Below are positions 6,908 to 13,141 of a stretch of 13,141 nt of DNA, one piece after another. Both the position numbers and the translations under genes were made by a program. Position 1 is the first letter of the stretch. Each line of letters opens with the position of its first letter. The notes below the pieces were generated by a model. It worked only from the letters and a program-made list of their open reading frames with translations. It was not told the DNA's origin and searched no databases. Source of the DNA: Pseudomonadota bacterium (GTDB taxonomy: Bacteria; Pseudomonadota; Alphaproteobacteria; Rhizobiales; Xanthobacteraceae). The DNA lies in NCBI GenBank assembly GCA_963205465.1, contig CAUJKG010000382.1, positions 1-13,141 of the forward strand, read 5' to 3'.

Positions 6908-8587
6908 CTACGCCGCCGCACCTGCGATCAGGCGGTCGGCGGCCTTGCGGGCTTCGTCGGTCACGTCGGCGCCCGAGAGCATGCGCGCCACTTCCTCGCG
7001 GCGACGCTTTTCATCGAGCGGCACGATCCTGGTCGAAACGCGCTTTCCGCCGCCGGTCACATCTTTCGCGACCATGAAGTGATTGGCCGCGCGTGCCGCC
7101 ACCTGCGGCGCGTGGGTCACGGTCAGGACCTGCACCGTCTCAGCCAGCTTCGCGAGACGCGCGCCGATGGCGTCGGAAACCGCACCGCCGACGCCGGTAT
7201 CGATTTCATCGAACACGAGCGTCGGCGCCGAACCGCGATCCGCCAGCACCACTTTCAGCGCCAGGAGAAAGCGCGCGAGTTCGCCGCCCGAGGCGACCTT
7301 CATCATCGGCCCGGGCCGCGCGCCGGGATTGGTGCGAACCCAGAATTCGACGCGGTCGATGCCGTCGGGGCCCGGTACCGCGGCATCGGTTTGGATCTCG
7401 GTGATGAACTCCGCGCGTTCGAGTTTCAAAGGCGGAAGTTCTTTCTTCACGGCCTTGTCGAGTTTTGCCGCCGCAGCCTTGCGCATGCCGGAAAGTTTTT
7501 CGGCCGCCGCGCGGAAATCCACTTCTGCTTGCTTTGCGGCAAGCTCCAGCGCCTTCAGTTTCTCTTCGCCCTTGTCGATGGACAGAAGATCGCCCGCGAA
7601 ACGCTCGGCGACTTCCGGCAGCCGATCCACCGGCGAATTGTATTTGCGGCCCGCGGCGCGCAGCGCGAACAGCCGCTCTTCGTTGCGCTCGAGTTCGAGC
7701 GGATCGTAATCGGCAAACCGCAGCGCGGCCTCCAACCCGCTCCGCGCTTCCTCGATGGAATTGAGCGCAGCGGCAAGGGCTTTCGCCGGGCCGCCGACGA
7801 TATCGCTGGCTTCCTGCTGCCGCCGCTCCAGCCGGCGCAGCGCCGAAGCAATCTGCGGCACGGCGGCATCGTTGCCGGAAATCGAATCCAGCGCGTCTTT
7901 CAGGTCGCCCGCGACCTTCTCCGCGCGCATGAGCGAAGCGCGGCGATCGGCGAGCGCGGTTTCCTCGCCGGGTTGTGGCGCGAGCTTGGTCAGTTCATCG
8001 ACGGCGTTGCGGACGTAATCTTCGTCGCGCCGCGCCCGCTCCTGCCGCGCGCGCTCGGCGACCACTTTCGTTTCGGTTTCGCGCCATGCCTGCCACAGTC
8101 CGCGCGCTGTTTCGGCAAGCTCGCTACTGCCGCCGAAAGCATCGAGCAGATCGCGATGCGCCGCCGGATCGACCAGCGCGCGGTCATCATGCTGGCCGTG
8201 AATTTCCACGAGCCTGCCGCCGAGTTCGCGCAGCATCTGCACGCTCACGGGGCGGTCGTTGATGAAGGCGCGCGTGCGCCCGTCGGGAAACTGTACGCGC
8301 CGCAGGATCACGTCGCCGCCGTCTTCGGGGGCGAGATCGTTCGCGCGCAGAAACACCCGCGCCGGATGCTTCTTCGGCAAATCGAAAGCGGCGACCACTT
8401 GCCCCTGCTCGGCGCCGTCGCGCACGAGCCCCGCGTCGCCGCGGCCCCCAAGCGCGAGGGCAAAGGAGTCGAGCACGATGGATTTTCCAGCGCCGGTTTC
8501 GCCGGTCAGCACGGAAAGCCGGCCGGCAAAATCGACGTCCAGCCGGTCGATCAGAACGATGTCTCGGATAGAAAGATGCGCGAGCAT
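6908..8587 (-). CDS. recN: DNA repair protein RecN (SMC-like ATPase)
   Basis: A 559-residue cytosolic SMC-like ATPase that acts on double-strand breaks together with RecA. Walker A GETGAGKS is at 29-36. A long charged, coiled-coil-rich middle follows (about 160-385, with many E/R/A residues). The C-terminal head then carries the ABC signature SGGELAR (433-439), Walker B LVFDEIDTG (457-465) and a switch histidine in T-V-T-H-A-P-Q (489-495). Length fits the family (E. coli RecN is about 553). The frame is open for 33 more codons upstream, but those cover an intergenic palindrome and code for atypical basic residues. M-L-A-H-L-S-I-R-D at 8587 is the usual RecN beginning, so that start is used, although no clear Shine-Dalgarno precedes it. 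ligA begins 8 bases downstream, which suggests a recN-ligA transcript. I see no SOS (LexA) box that I would defend. Confidence 0.97.
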   Translation of the reverse strand: MLAHLSIRDIVLIDRLDVDFAGRLSVLTGETGAGKSIVLDSFALALGGRGDAGLVRDGAEQGQVVAAFDLPKKHPARVFLRANDLAPEDGGDVILRRVQFPDGRTRAFINDRPVSVQMLRELGGRLVEIHGQHDDRALVDPAAHRDLLDAFGGSSELAETARGLWQAWRETETKVVAERARQERARRDEDYVRNAVDELTKLAPQPGEETALADRRASLMRAEKVAGDLKDALDSISGNDAAVPQIASALRRLERRQQEASDIVGGPAKALAAALNSIEEARSGLEAALRFADYDPLELERNEERLFALRAAGRKYNSPVDRLPEVAERFAGDLLSIDKGEEKLKALELAAKQAEVDFRAAAEKLSGMRKAAAAKLDKAVKKELPPLKLERAEFITEIQTDAAVPGPDGIDRVEFWVRTNPGARPGPMMKVASGGELARFLLALKVVLADRGSAPTLVFDEIDTGVGGAVSDAIGARLAKLAETVQVLTVTHAPQVAARAANHFMVAKDVTGGGKRVSTRIVPLDEKRRREEVARMLSGADVTDEARKAADRLIAGAAA

Positions 8588-8627
8588 GGAAAAACTGCCG
8601 GACCGGCGACTGCGATTCGGGCCAAAA

Positions 8628-8689
8628 CTAGAGCGTTTTCGAGCGAAGTGGAAACCGGTTCGCGTGAAGAAAACGCGACAAAACAAAAA
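8628..8689. repeat. Dispersed palindromic intergenic element between recN and bamD
   Basis: Outer arms GCGTTTTC (8633-8640) and GAAAACGC (8669-8676) are perfect 8-bp inverted repeats. Nested arms GCGAA (8643-8647) and TTCGC (8659-8663) enclose an 11-base loop. Flanking bases CTAGAG on one side and an A-rich ACAAAACAAAAA tail on the other belong to the same unit as I remember it: a very common intergenic sequence in Bradyrhizobium and related genomes. That memory, not a search, is the basis for calling it a repeat. On the minus strand it lies just upstream of the recN start, so it is transcribed in the recN leader if bamD and recN share a transcript. It could act as a partial barrier, an RNA processing site, or nothing. 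Confidence 0.7.
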
Positions 8690-8759
8690 CCCAGAAACGA
8701 AACGTGATTGAAGAAGAGCCGGTAGAAGCCGTCAATTCGCGACTGCAGACCGCGCGGGC

Positions 8760-9659
8760 CTAGCGGCGGATGCTCGCCCAGGCCTGGCTGATCCAGGAGC
8801 CCTTGTCTTCCCGCGGAACATTGCCGCCGGTGGTCACGAGGGCATAGGCGTCCTTGTACCAGGGGCTGTCCGGGAAGTTGTGGCCGAGCACAACCGCGGC
8901 AGTCTGCGCCTCGTTGACGATGCCGAGCGCGAGATAGCCTTCGACCAGACGCGCCAGCGCTTCTTCCACGTGCCGGGTGTTTTGATACTTGGTCACCACG
9001 GTTTTGAAGCGGTTGATTGCGCCGGCATAATTGCGCTGTTTCAGGTAGTAGCGCCCGGTGACCATCTCCTTGGCCGCGAGCTGATCGCGCGCGACCTCGA
9101 TCTTGCGCCGTGCGCTGACCGCGTATTCGGTCTCCGGATATTTGCGGATGACTTCGCTCAGCGCTTCCATCGCGACTTCGGTGCGGCGCTGATCGAGTTC
9201 GATATTCGGGATTTCATCGAACAGCGCGGAAGCGGCGATGTATTGCGCATAAGCAGCGTCCGGGCTGCCGGGGTGCAGCGCCACATAGCGGCGCGCGGCG
9301 GTGACCGCCTCAGTATGCTGCTGGCCTTCGTAATAGGAATAGGCGGTCATCAGGAGCGACTTGCGGCCCCACTCCGAATAAGGATGCTGCCGGTCGACTT
9401 CCTCGAATTTCTTTGCCGCCGCGCGGAAATCCTTCTTGTTCAGAAGGGTCAGCCCCTCGTTATAGAGCTGGTCGGCCGGCCGCTCGGGAAGCAGTTCGTC
9501 GTTCTTCTTGTCGCCGCCCCAGAGATTGCTGAGGCTGTAGTCGCTCATGTTGAAGCTGGCGCAGCCGGCCATCGAAAGACCGAACGGCAGCACCACGAGC
9601 GCCCGAAGCGCGAGCGCGAAACCACCGTGGCGTAGCTTGCTGGACGACGACATCAGCAT
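8760..9659 (-). CDS. bamD: Outer-membrane protein assembly factor BamD (lipoprotein)
   Basis: A 299-residue protein with a short basic N-terminus, a hydrophobic stretch (about 14-30) and a lipobox L-S-M-A-G-C, giving lipidated C33. It would be exported, acylated and held in the inner leaflet of the outer membrane. The mature part is a helical array of TPR-like repeats of the YfiO/ComL type: D-Q-L-Y-N-E-G-L-T-L-L begins the first, and F-E-E-V-D-R-Q-H-P-Y-S-E-W and Y-P-E-T-E-Y-A are typical repeat turns. BamD binds BamA and substrate barrels during beta-barrel insertion. A stop codon lies in frame directly before ATG 9659, so the start is either 9659 or ATG 9653; neither has a good Shine-Dalgarno. 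The gene follows lpxC by 124 bases on the same strand, an order usual in this group. Confidence 0.95.
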   Translation of the reverse strand: MLMSSSSKLRHGGFALALRALVVLPFGLSMAGCASFNMSDYSLSNLWGGDKKNDELLPERPADQLYNEGLTLLNKKDFRAAAKKFEEVDRQHPYSEWGRKSLLMTAYSYYEGQQHTEAVTAARRYVALHPGSPDAAYAQYIAASALFDEIPNIELDQRRTEVAMEALSEVIRKYPETEYAVSARRKIEVARDQLAAKEMVTGRYYLKQRNYAGAINRFKTVVTKYQNTRHVEEALARLVEGYLALGIVNEAQTAAVVLGHNFPDSPWYKDAYALVTTGGNVPREDKGSWISQAWASIRR

Positions 9660-9783
9660 TCAAAACCATATTCTGCGGGGAAGACCGGCGGCCCTCCCTC
9701 GAGGCTTGCGTGGGAATAGCGAAAAACACGCGTCCCCGCTATGGCGCTAACGGCCGAATCCGCCGCGATTATGGCTGAAAAAG

Positions 9784-10716
9784 TTAAGAAAGGTCAGCGC
9801 GGTAGGCCGGAGCCACCTGCGCGCCGATTTCGGCATGGCCGCGGCGGCGGGTACGGACCGGCTCGGCTTCCACGATTGTCCAGGCGGAGCGGTCCGCCAT
9901 CAGGGCCGCAACAATCGCGGCATTGAGCTTGTGACCGCCGCAGAAGGAGCGATAGCGGCCCAGGAGCGGCAGGCCCGCCATGGCAAGATCGCCGACCGCG
10001 TCGAGCGCCTTGTGACGCACGAACTCGTCGGCGTAGCGCAGCCCTTCCGGATTGAGCACGCGGTCGTCGGCAAGGCAGATCGTGTTGTCGAGCGAGGCGC
10101 CGAGCGCGAGACCCGCACCCCAGAGCTTCGACACGTCGCGCATGAAACCGAAGGTGCGCGCGCGGGAAAGCTCGTCGCGGAATACTTCCGGCGTCACCAT
10201 GCCGGCGAAGCGCTGGCGGCCGATCGCGGCATGCTCGAATTCGATTTCGACTTCGACGCGGAAACCGGCGTCATAGGGCATGAGTTCGGCGGTCGCATTG
10301 CCGTTCTGCGCCTTGATCGGCTTCAGCACCTTGATGTAACGGCGCGGCGATTCCTGCTGCTCGATGCCGACTGCGTCGATCGCTTCGACGAAATTCGCGG
10401 AGCTGCCGTCAAAAGCCGGGATTTCGTCGCCTTCGACTTCGATCACCACGTTATCGATCCCGAGACCGGTGATCGCGGCCATCAGATGTTCGACGGTGGA
10501 GCATTTGGAGCCGTTGGTATCGCCGATGACAGTAGCGAAATCGGTATTACGAACGGCTTCGGGGCCCACCTGGATTTTTTTGCCGTGAAGTTTGAATACG
10601 ATGCCCGTATTCGGCGCGGCCGGGAAAAGGCTGATGCGGCCAGGAGTTCCCGAATGCAAACCACGACCCGTAAGGTCAACGCGATCAGCGAGGGTCGATT
10701 GAAACTGAACTTGCAT
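9784..10716 (-). CDS. lpxC: UDP-3-O-acyl-N-acetylglucosamine deacetylase LpxC
   Basis: A 310-residue cytosolic zinc amidase that removes acetate from UDP-3-O-acyl-GlcNAc, the committed step of lipid A synthesis. The zinc ligands H77 (in S-T-V-E-H-L-M), H235 and D239 (R-H-K-A-L-D-A-V-G-D) are present, as are the general base E76 and the active-site H262 (G-G-H-K-L-N). The beginning, with T-G-R-G-L-H-S-G-T-P at 16-25, and the overall length are normal for the family. ATG 10716 is preceded by a GGCGGGA-like sequence that can serve as ribosome binding site. The upstream ftsZ gene ends in a strong terminator, so the gene should have its own promoter in the 318-base gap. bamD follows 124 bases downstream. 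Nothing is atypical in the coding sequence. Confidence 0.98.
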   Translation of the reverse strand: MQVQFQSTLADRVDLTGRGLHSGTPGRISLFPAAPNTGIVFKLHGKKIQVGPEAVRNTDFATVIGDTNGSKCSTVEHLMAAITGLGIDNVVIEVEGDEIPAFDGSSANFVEAIDAVGIEQQESPRRYIKVLKPIKAQNGNATAELMPYDAGFRVEVEIEFEHAAIGRQRFAGMVTPEVFRDELSRARTFGFMRDVSKLWGAGLALGASLDNTICLADDRVLNPEGLRYADEFVRHKALDAVGDLAMAGLPLLGRYRSFCGGHKLNAAIVAALMADRSAWTIVEAEPVRTRRRGHAEIGAQVAPAYRADLS

Positions 10717-10781
10717 TCCCGCCGTAACGAAAGCCGATCAAAGAACTTGCCCGGCTTTTGCCCCAGTTGATTCCCCAGAGG

Positions 10782-10811
10782 CCAAGGCCACTTTTCCCCG
10801 TGGCTGCTTGG
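10782..10811 (-). other. Bulged stem-loop in the lpxC leader
   Basis: CCAAG (10782-10786) plus GCCAC (10787-10791) pair with GTGGC (10800-10804) plus CTTGG (10807-10811). That gives ten base pairs interrupted by a 2-base bulge (10805-10806) and closed by an 8-base loop that reads GGGGAAAA on the minus strand. The structure ends 65 bases before the lpxC ATG. No T-run follows in either direction, so it is not an intrinsic terminator. A leader-RNA role is inference from pairing alone. Confidence 0.4.
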
Positions 10812-10943
10812 TGTTGGGGACACTACGCCCTCATTCACGAGGGACAAGTCACGCTTTCTTACGCTTTGTTACGGATTCTTGCCGGTTTCGTGGCCATTTT
10901 TCGCCATGATTTCAAGGGGCTGGCTCAACGCCTTCAAGCCCCT

Positions 10944-10952
10944 TTATCCACA
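10944..10952 (+). promoter_or_regulatory. Perfect DnaA-box 9-mer (TTATCCACA)
   Basis: The bases TTATCCACA match the strict DnaA-box consensus at every position. It is a single site, 26 bases beyond the ftsZ terminator on the lpxC side, and its first base overlaps the end of an 8-bp inverted repeat (10914-10944). A lone box away from an origin usually marks DnaA-controlled transcription or a titration site. No AT-rich unwinding region or box cluster is present, so this is not an origin. A chance match is not excluded. Confidence 0.5.
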
Positions 10953-10977
10953 GCCTCCAGGTCCCGGCAATCCACCT

Positions 10978-11008
10978 AAAAAGACGCCCCGGTTTTGGCC
11001 GGGGCGTC
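10978..11008 (-). terminator. Intrinsic terminator of ftsZ
   Basis: On the minus strand, a perfect 10-bp GC-rich stem GACGCCCCGG/CCGGGGCGTC (11008-10999 with 10992-10983) closes a 6-base loop and is followed directly by TTTTT (10982-10978). It begins 26 bases after the ftsZ stop codon. This is a textbook Rho-independent terminator and should separate the ftsA-ftsZ transcript from lpxC. Confidence 0.93.
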
Positions 11009-11034
11009 CTGATTCTGCGTTCGATTTCCTCGGC

Positions 11035-12663
11035 TTACGCCTGACGGCGGAGGAAGGCCGGGATTTCGAGATCATCCTGGCTTTCCGCGGCCCTGGCCGG
11101 ACGGCTGCCCGGGTCGAGCAGGCTCCTGCCCTCCGGACGGCGAACCGTGGTTTCCGCCACCGGCTCGCGGCGAACCGCCTGCGGCGGAGCCATGTCGGCG
11201 GTGCCGCTGGATTCCTTCCGGCTGAAGCTCGAGGCGAGCTTTTCGAGCAGCGTCATCTGCCGCTTTTCAACGTGCTCGTCGGAGACTTCGACTTCGCGGG
11301 CACGCATCTGGTTCTGCGCCGGCACCGGGAATTCATCGATCCGCGGCATGCGGGCGCGGAACGGCGGACGCTCCGCCTGCTCCGGCACGTAAGGATCGAG
11401 GTCTTCCGGCTCCTCATGCTTCGGAGCCAGCCGCTCCATTTCGTCGAGCAGCGGCTGGAAGAAGGCCGGGCGCGGCTCGAGCGGGCGGATGGTGACTTCG
11501 TCGATCTCCGCCTCTACCGGCTGCAGTTCCTCGGCGTAGGTCTCTTCGTAAGCCGGCTCGATCTGCGCCTGCGGCTGGGCGACCAGCGGCATGTGCGGAA
11601 CGTCGGCGGTGAAGTTGGTCGCACGCGAAGACGGCGCCGGACGGCTGTGGTTCGAGAACATTTCGCGCGGCGACAGGTCCGCAGCCGCCTGCATGGCGAC
11701 TGCGTCGATGCCGGTCGCAACGACCGAGACGCGGACGATACCTTCAAGGCTTTCGTCGAAGGTTGCGCCGAGGATGATGTTCGCGTCCGTATCCACTTCG
11801 TCGCGGATGCGGGTCGCCGCTTCGTCGACTTCGTGCAGCTTCAGGTCGCGGCCACCGGTGATCGAGATCAGCAGACCCTTCGCACCGCGCATCGTGGTTT
11901 CGTCGAGCAGCGGGTTGTTGATCGCGTTCTCGGCCGCGCGCAGCGCACGGCTTTCGCCGGAAGCTTCGCCCGTGCCCATCATCGCCTTGCCCATCTCGCG
12001 CATCACGGTGCGCACGTCGGCGAAGTCGAGGTTGATGAGGCCTTCCTTCACCATCAGGTCGGTGATGCAGGCAACGCCCGAATAGAGCACCTGATCCGCC
12101 ATGGCGAAGGCGTCGGCGAAAGTGGTTTCCTTGTTCGCGACCCGGAACAGGTTCTGGTTCGGGATCACGATCAGCGTATCGACGTGCTTGGAAAGCTCGG
12201 TGATACCGGATTCCGCGAGCTTCATGCGGCGCGAGCCTTCGAAGTCGAACGGCTTGGTGACGACGCCGACGGTGAGAATGCCGAGTTCTTTCGCGACGCG
12301 CGCGATGACCGGAGCCGCGCCCGTGCCGGTGCCGCCGCCCATGCCGGCGGTGACGAACACCATGTGCACGCCCTGCAGCATGTCGCGCACTTCCGCGATC
12401 GCCTCTTCAGCGGCGCTCTTGCCGACTTCCGGATGCGAACCGGCGCCGAGCCCTTGCGTCGCATCGAGACCCATCTGAATCACGCGCTCGCACTTCGACG
12501 AGGTCAGCGCCTGCGCGTCGGTATTGGCGACGACGAATTCGCAACCCTGAAGGCCCGCCGCGATCATGTTGTTGACAGCGTTGCCGCCCGCGCCGCCGAC
12601 ACCGAAAACGGTGATGTGCGGCTTCAATTCCCGGATGTCCGGCATCTGCAGATTGATGGTCAT
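11035..12663 (-). CDS. ftsZ: Cell division protein FtsZ (tubulin-like GTPase)
   Basis: A 542-residue GTPase that polymerises into the cytokinetic ring at midcell. The GTP-binding half has F-G-V-G-G-A-G-G-N-A-V-N-N (20-32), the tubulin signature GGGTGTG (109-115) and the T7 synergy loop N-L-D-F-A-D (211-216), which completes the GTPase site of the neighbouring subunit. After the globular core (to about 320), a long charged, proline-rich linker of about 210 residues leads to the C-terminal peptide D-L-E-I-P-A-F-L-R-R-Q (531-541), which binds FtsA and other ring proteins. A long linker is usual in alphaproteobacteria. The start is set by AAGAGGTG 5 bases upstream and by the typical M-T-I beginning. 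A second in-frame ATG at 12744, directly after the ftsA stop and also with a Shine-Dalgarno, would add 27 residues. The gene follows ftsA and ends at a strong terminator. Confidence 0.97.
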   Translation of the reverse strand: MTINLQMPDIRELKPHITVFGVGGAGGNAVNNMIAAGLQGCEFVVANTDAQALTSSKCERVIQMGLDATQGLGAGSHPEVGKSAAEEAIAEVRDMLQGVHMVFVTAGMGGGTGTGAAPVIARVAKELGILTVGVVTKPFDFEGSRRMKLAESGITELSKHVDTLIVIPNQNLFRVANKETTFADAFAMADQVLYSGVACITDLMVKEGLINLDFADVRTVMREMGKAMMGTGEASGESRALRAAENAINNPLLDETTMRGAKGLLISITGGRDLKLHEVDEAATRIRDEVDTDANIILGATFDESLEGIVRVSVVATGIDAVAMQAAADLSPREMFSNHSRPAPSSRATNFTADVPHMPLVAQPQAQIEPAYEETYAEELQPVEAEIDEVTIRPLEPRPAFFQPLLDEMERLAPKHEEPEDLDPYVPEQAERPPFRARMPRIDEFPVPAQNQMRAREVEVSDEHVEKRQMTLLEKLASSFSRKESSGTADMAPPQAVRREPVAETTVRRPEGRSLLDPGSRPARAAESQDDLEIPAFLRRQA

Positions 12664-12668
12664 TGCGT

Positions 12669-12676
12669 CACCTCTT
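12669..12676 (-). promoter_or_regulatory. Ribosome binding site favouring the short FtsZ start
   Basis: AAGAGGTG on the minus strand, 5 bases before ATG 12663, is close to the ideal anti-16S complement. It decides for the 542-residue FtsZ beginning M-T-I-N-L-Q. Confidence 0.8.
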
Positions 12677-12744
12677 GCCGCGGCCGCAGCCGTGCTTACT
12701 GAAACGTTGTTGCCGGGAACCGCCGGCACGTTATCGTCGATCAT

Positions 12745-13141
12745 CTAGAAACTTTCCTTGAACCAGCGCCCGACACGCCGGAGATAGTTGCCTTCTTGCG
12801 ACGCAAGCTGGCGCCGCGGTTCGAAATGCTCGCGTTCTGCGAATTGCGGATAGGCGGCAAGACCCGCCGCCGTTGCGAAAGCCGGCGTCTGCGCGGCGTG
12901 ATGAAGACCCTTGATGCCACGCGGTGCAGCGACCCGAACGCTGGCGTTGAAAGCGCGGCTTGCAAGTTCGCCGAGGCCCCCAAGCTGCGCACCGCCGCCG
13001 GTCAGCACGATGCGGCGGCCGGTCAGATTGAGAATGCCGGCAGCCTGCATGCGCTCGTGCAGCATTTCGAAAATCTCGTCGATCCGCGCCCGCACGATGC
13101 GGATCACCTGCGCGCGCGTCGCCGAATGACCGATGCCGGGG
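12745..13141 (-). CDS. ftsA: Cell division protein FtsA, C-terminal part (5' end outside window)
   Basis: The last 131 codons of the actin-like ATPase that tethers FtsZ filaments to the membrane; the gene continues past the window edge. Visible are V-I-R-I-V-R-A-R-I-D-E-I (helix before the nucleotide site), the adenosine-binding V-L-T-G-G-G-A-Q-L-G-G-L motif of the actin/Hsp70 fold, and A-F-A-T-A-A-G-L. After a short linker comes the terminal amphipathic membrane-targeting helix, N-Y-L-R-R-V-G-R-W-F-K-E-S-F. Together with ftsZ immediately downstream, this identifies the gene. The stop codon TAG directly abuts a candidate upstream ATG for ftsZ; the preferred ftsZ start is 81 bases further on. 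No promoter or terminator is seen between the two, so they are taken as one transcript. Confidence 0.95.
   Translation of the reverse strand, partial: PGIGHSATRAQVIRIVRARIDEIFEMLHERMQAAGILNLTGRRIVLTGGGAQLGGLGELASRAFNASVRVAAPRGIKGLHHAAQTPAFATAAGLAAYPQFAEREHFEPRRQLASQEGNYLRRVGRWFKESF
12752..12759 (-). promoter_or_regulatory. Ribosome binding site for a possible upstream FtsZ start
   Basis: AAGGAAAG on the minus strand lies within the last ftsA codons, 7 bases before ATG 12744. That ATG abuts the ftsA TAG stop (12745-12747) and is in frame with ftsZ. The arrangement looks like translational coupling to ftsA, but it could be coincidence, because the same bases encode the conserved K-E-S-F end of FtsA. 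Confidence 0.4.

Larger units (their letters stand above)
10717..11034 (-). promoter_or_regulatory. lpxC upstream region between ftsZ and lpxC
   Basis: This gap of 318 bases holds no convincing gene. From the ftsZ side it contains the ftsZ terminator (10978-11008), a perfect DnaA-box 9-mer (10944-10952), an 8-bp inverted repeat AAGGGGCT/AGCCCCTT (10914-10921 and 10937-10944), a 5-bp hairpin CCCTC/GAGGG (10828-10832 and 10839-10843) and a 10-bp bulged stem-loop (10782-10811). GATTC sites, the CcrM methylation motif GANTC, are at 10769-10773, 10874-10878 and 11011-11015. A promoter for lpxC must lie here if the terminator works, but I could not pick a -35/-10 pair with confidence. A small RNA or a long structured leader is possible. 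Confidence 0.55.

Noticed and set aside
6653..8707. A 684-codon open frame on the plus strand, antisense to almost all of recN
   Set aside because: It is Arg/His/Ala-rich with no domain I recognise, and it mirrors the GC-biased third codon positions of recN and the ligA 5' end. This is a common artefact in GC-rich genomes. recN on the other strand is complete with all motifs.
9768..9773. CATAAT on the minus strand as a -10 box for bamD
   Set aside because: It matches TATAAT at five of six bases, but the only -35-like sequence (CTGACC) is 19 bases away and overlaps the end of lpxC. Too weak to list as a promoter.
10914..10952. DnaA box plus inverted repeat as a replication origin
   Set aside because: Only one strict DnaA box is present, with no box cluster, no AT-rich unwinding region, and no dnaA, dnaN or hemE-type neighbour.
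10758..10979. A 73-codon open frame between ftsZ and lpxC as a small gene
   Set aside because: It has no good ribosome binding site or recognisable domain and runs across the stem-loops and DnaA box. Non-coding control sequence is the better reading.
10879..12702. A 607-codon open frame on the plus strand, antisense to ftsZ
   Set aside because: Same codon-bias shadow. It runs through the ftsZ terminator and has no recognisable domain.

Overview
This window looks like a chromosomal housekeeping segment from a GC-rich alphaproteobacterium, most likely Hyphomicrobiales (Bradyrhizobium/Xanthobacteraceae-like). Three things point there. The gene order ftsA-ftsZ-lpxC-bamD-recN-ligA is the distal end of the alphaproteobacterial division and cell-wall cluster. 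FtsZ has a long C-terminal linker ending in the D-x-x-I-P-x-F-L-R-R-Q tail. Two intergenic palindromes resemble dispersed elements I remember from this order. The lineage is inferred; no search was run.

Reading from the right, the minus strand carries the 3' end of ftsA (division actin), complete ftsZ (division tubulin), a strong intrinsic terminator, a 318-base gap with stem-loops and a perfect DnaA-box 9-mer, lpxC (committed step of lipid A synthesis), bamD (outer-membrane assembly lipoprotein), a palindromic repeat, recN (SMC-like repair ATPase) and ligA (NAD-dependent DNA ligase). recN and ligA are 8 bases apart and probably co-transcribed. The terminator after ftsZ implies that lpxC has its own promoter.

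At the left, the plus strand holds the last codons of a probable branched-chain amino acid type ABC substrate-binding protein. It faces uvrD/pcrA (SF1 helicase, minus strand). A 607-residue M24 aminopeptidase P is divergent from uvrD. It is followed by a 51-codon DUF3309-type membrane microprotein, whose ribosome binding site lies inside a possible hairpin. A 77-base compound palindrome separates that gene from the convergent ligA.

The genes serve division, envelope assembly and DNA replication or repair, and all the large ones are intact with their catalytic motifs. I see no mobile element, CRISPR array, toxin-antitoxin pair, tRNA or rRNA, and no convincing new multi-gene system. The worthwhile signals are small: the ftsZ-lpxC control region, the two possible FtsZ starts, the small membrane protein with its leader, and the two palindromic elements.
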